Assembly: GCF_002266465.3 (NCBI RefSeq)
Contig: NZ_CP029427.2
Span: 2,110,501 to 2,174,500, forward strand
DNA: 64,000 nt
Direction: 5' to 3'
Origin: Bradyrhizobium symbiodeficiens
Lineage (GTDB): Bacteria; Pseudomonadota; Alphaproteobacteria; Rhizobiales; Xanthobacteraceae
Below are positions 63,981 to 64,000 of this stretch, in pieces. The position numbers and the translations under genes are program-made. The notes below the pieces were generated by a model. It had not been told where the DNA came from. It did no database searches and was given only the letters and a program-made list of their open reading frames with translations. Position 1 is the first letter of the stretch, and every line of letters starts with the position of its first letter.

Positions 63981-64000
63981 GGCGCTCGAAACAGCGTTAA

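Overview
The window looks like chromosomal DNA of a slow-growing alphaproteobacterium, most probably Bradyrhizobium or a close relative. This rests on the GC-rich codon use, the cbbR / cbbFPTALSXE gene order, the form IC (red-type) RuBisCO, the FixK-type and EcfG-type promoter motifs, and the dispersed palindromic repeats. The assignment is from memory of gene order and family features; no search was run.

Layout. 0.07-3.2 kb: a TetR repressor with an MFS exporter and small membrane or orphan proteins. 3.2-13.1 kb: the Calvin-Benson-Bassham cluster, with cbbR divergent from cbbF-P-T-A-L-S-X-E. 13.3-16.3 kb: a FIST-domain sensor followed by a PAS-GGDEF-EAL protein. 16.5-19.3 kb: a small orphan, a universal stress protein behind a perfect FixK-type box, and a DegP/HtrA protease. 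19.6-36.2 kb: a general-stress region of many small exported, Lys-rich, DUF4142, PRC-barrel and PfpI-like genes, repeatedly preceded by GGAAC-N16-(C/G/T)GTT promoters. In the middle of it sit a 2098-residue Nik1-like multi-HAMP hybrid kinase and a REC-PAS-HWE kinase, 14 bases apart on the same strand. 36.3-48.1 kb: metabolism and regulation (HxlR/SDR pair, nitronate monooxygenase-like protein, PhoD, aldo-keto reductase, extradiol dioxygenase with a small HTH gene, aminotransferase, CPA2 antiporter). 48.3-57.7 kb: RibB(A), glutaryl-CoA dehydrogenase, an MBL hydrolase, acyl-CoA ligase, extensin-like protein, L,D-transpeptidase and CorA. 57.9-59.2 kb: a small zinc-ribbon-like gene and about 1 kb of non-coding repeat. 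59.2-63.9 kb: SDR, PdxH, a lipoprotein, a DnaJ-type protein, and an ECF sigma / anti-sigma pair.

The cbb genes encode a nearly complete Calvin cycle: FBPase, phosphoribulokinase, transketolase, aldolase, both RuBisCO subunits, its activase CbbX and the epimerase. The stress region looks like a local regulon: two kinases of classes linked to stress signalling among small genes that share one promoter architecture.

A caveat runs through the window. At least nine genes (cbbR, cbbP, cbbT twice, FIST, PfpI, the HWE kinase, two small genes, one SDR) are broken by single-base indels, mostly in short G/C runs, with conserved sequence continuing in the next frame. The pattern looks more like sequencing or assembly error than decay, and one insertion creates a false FIST-GGDEF-EAL fusion. 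I give the restored gene spans.
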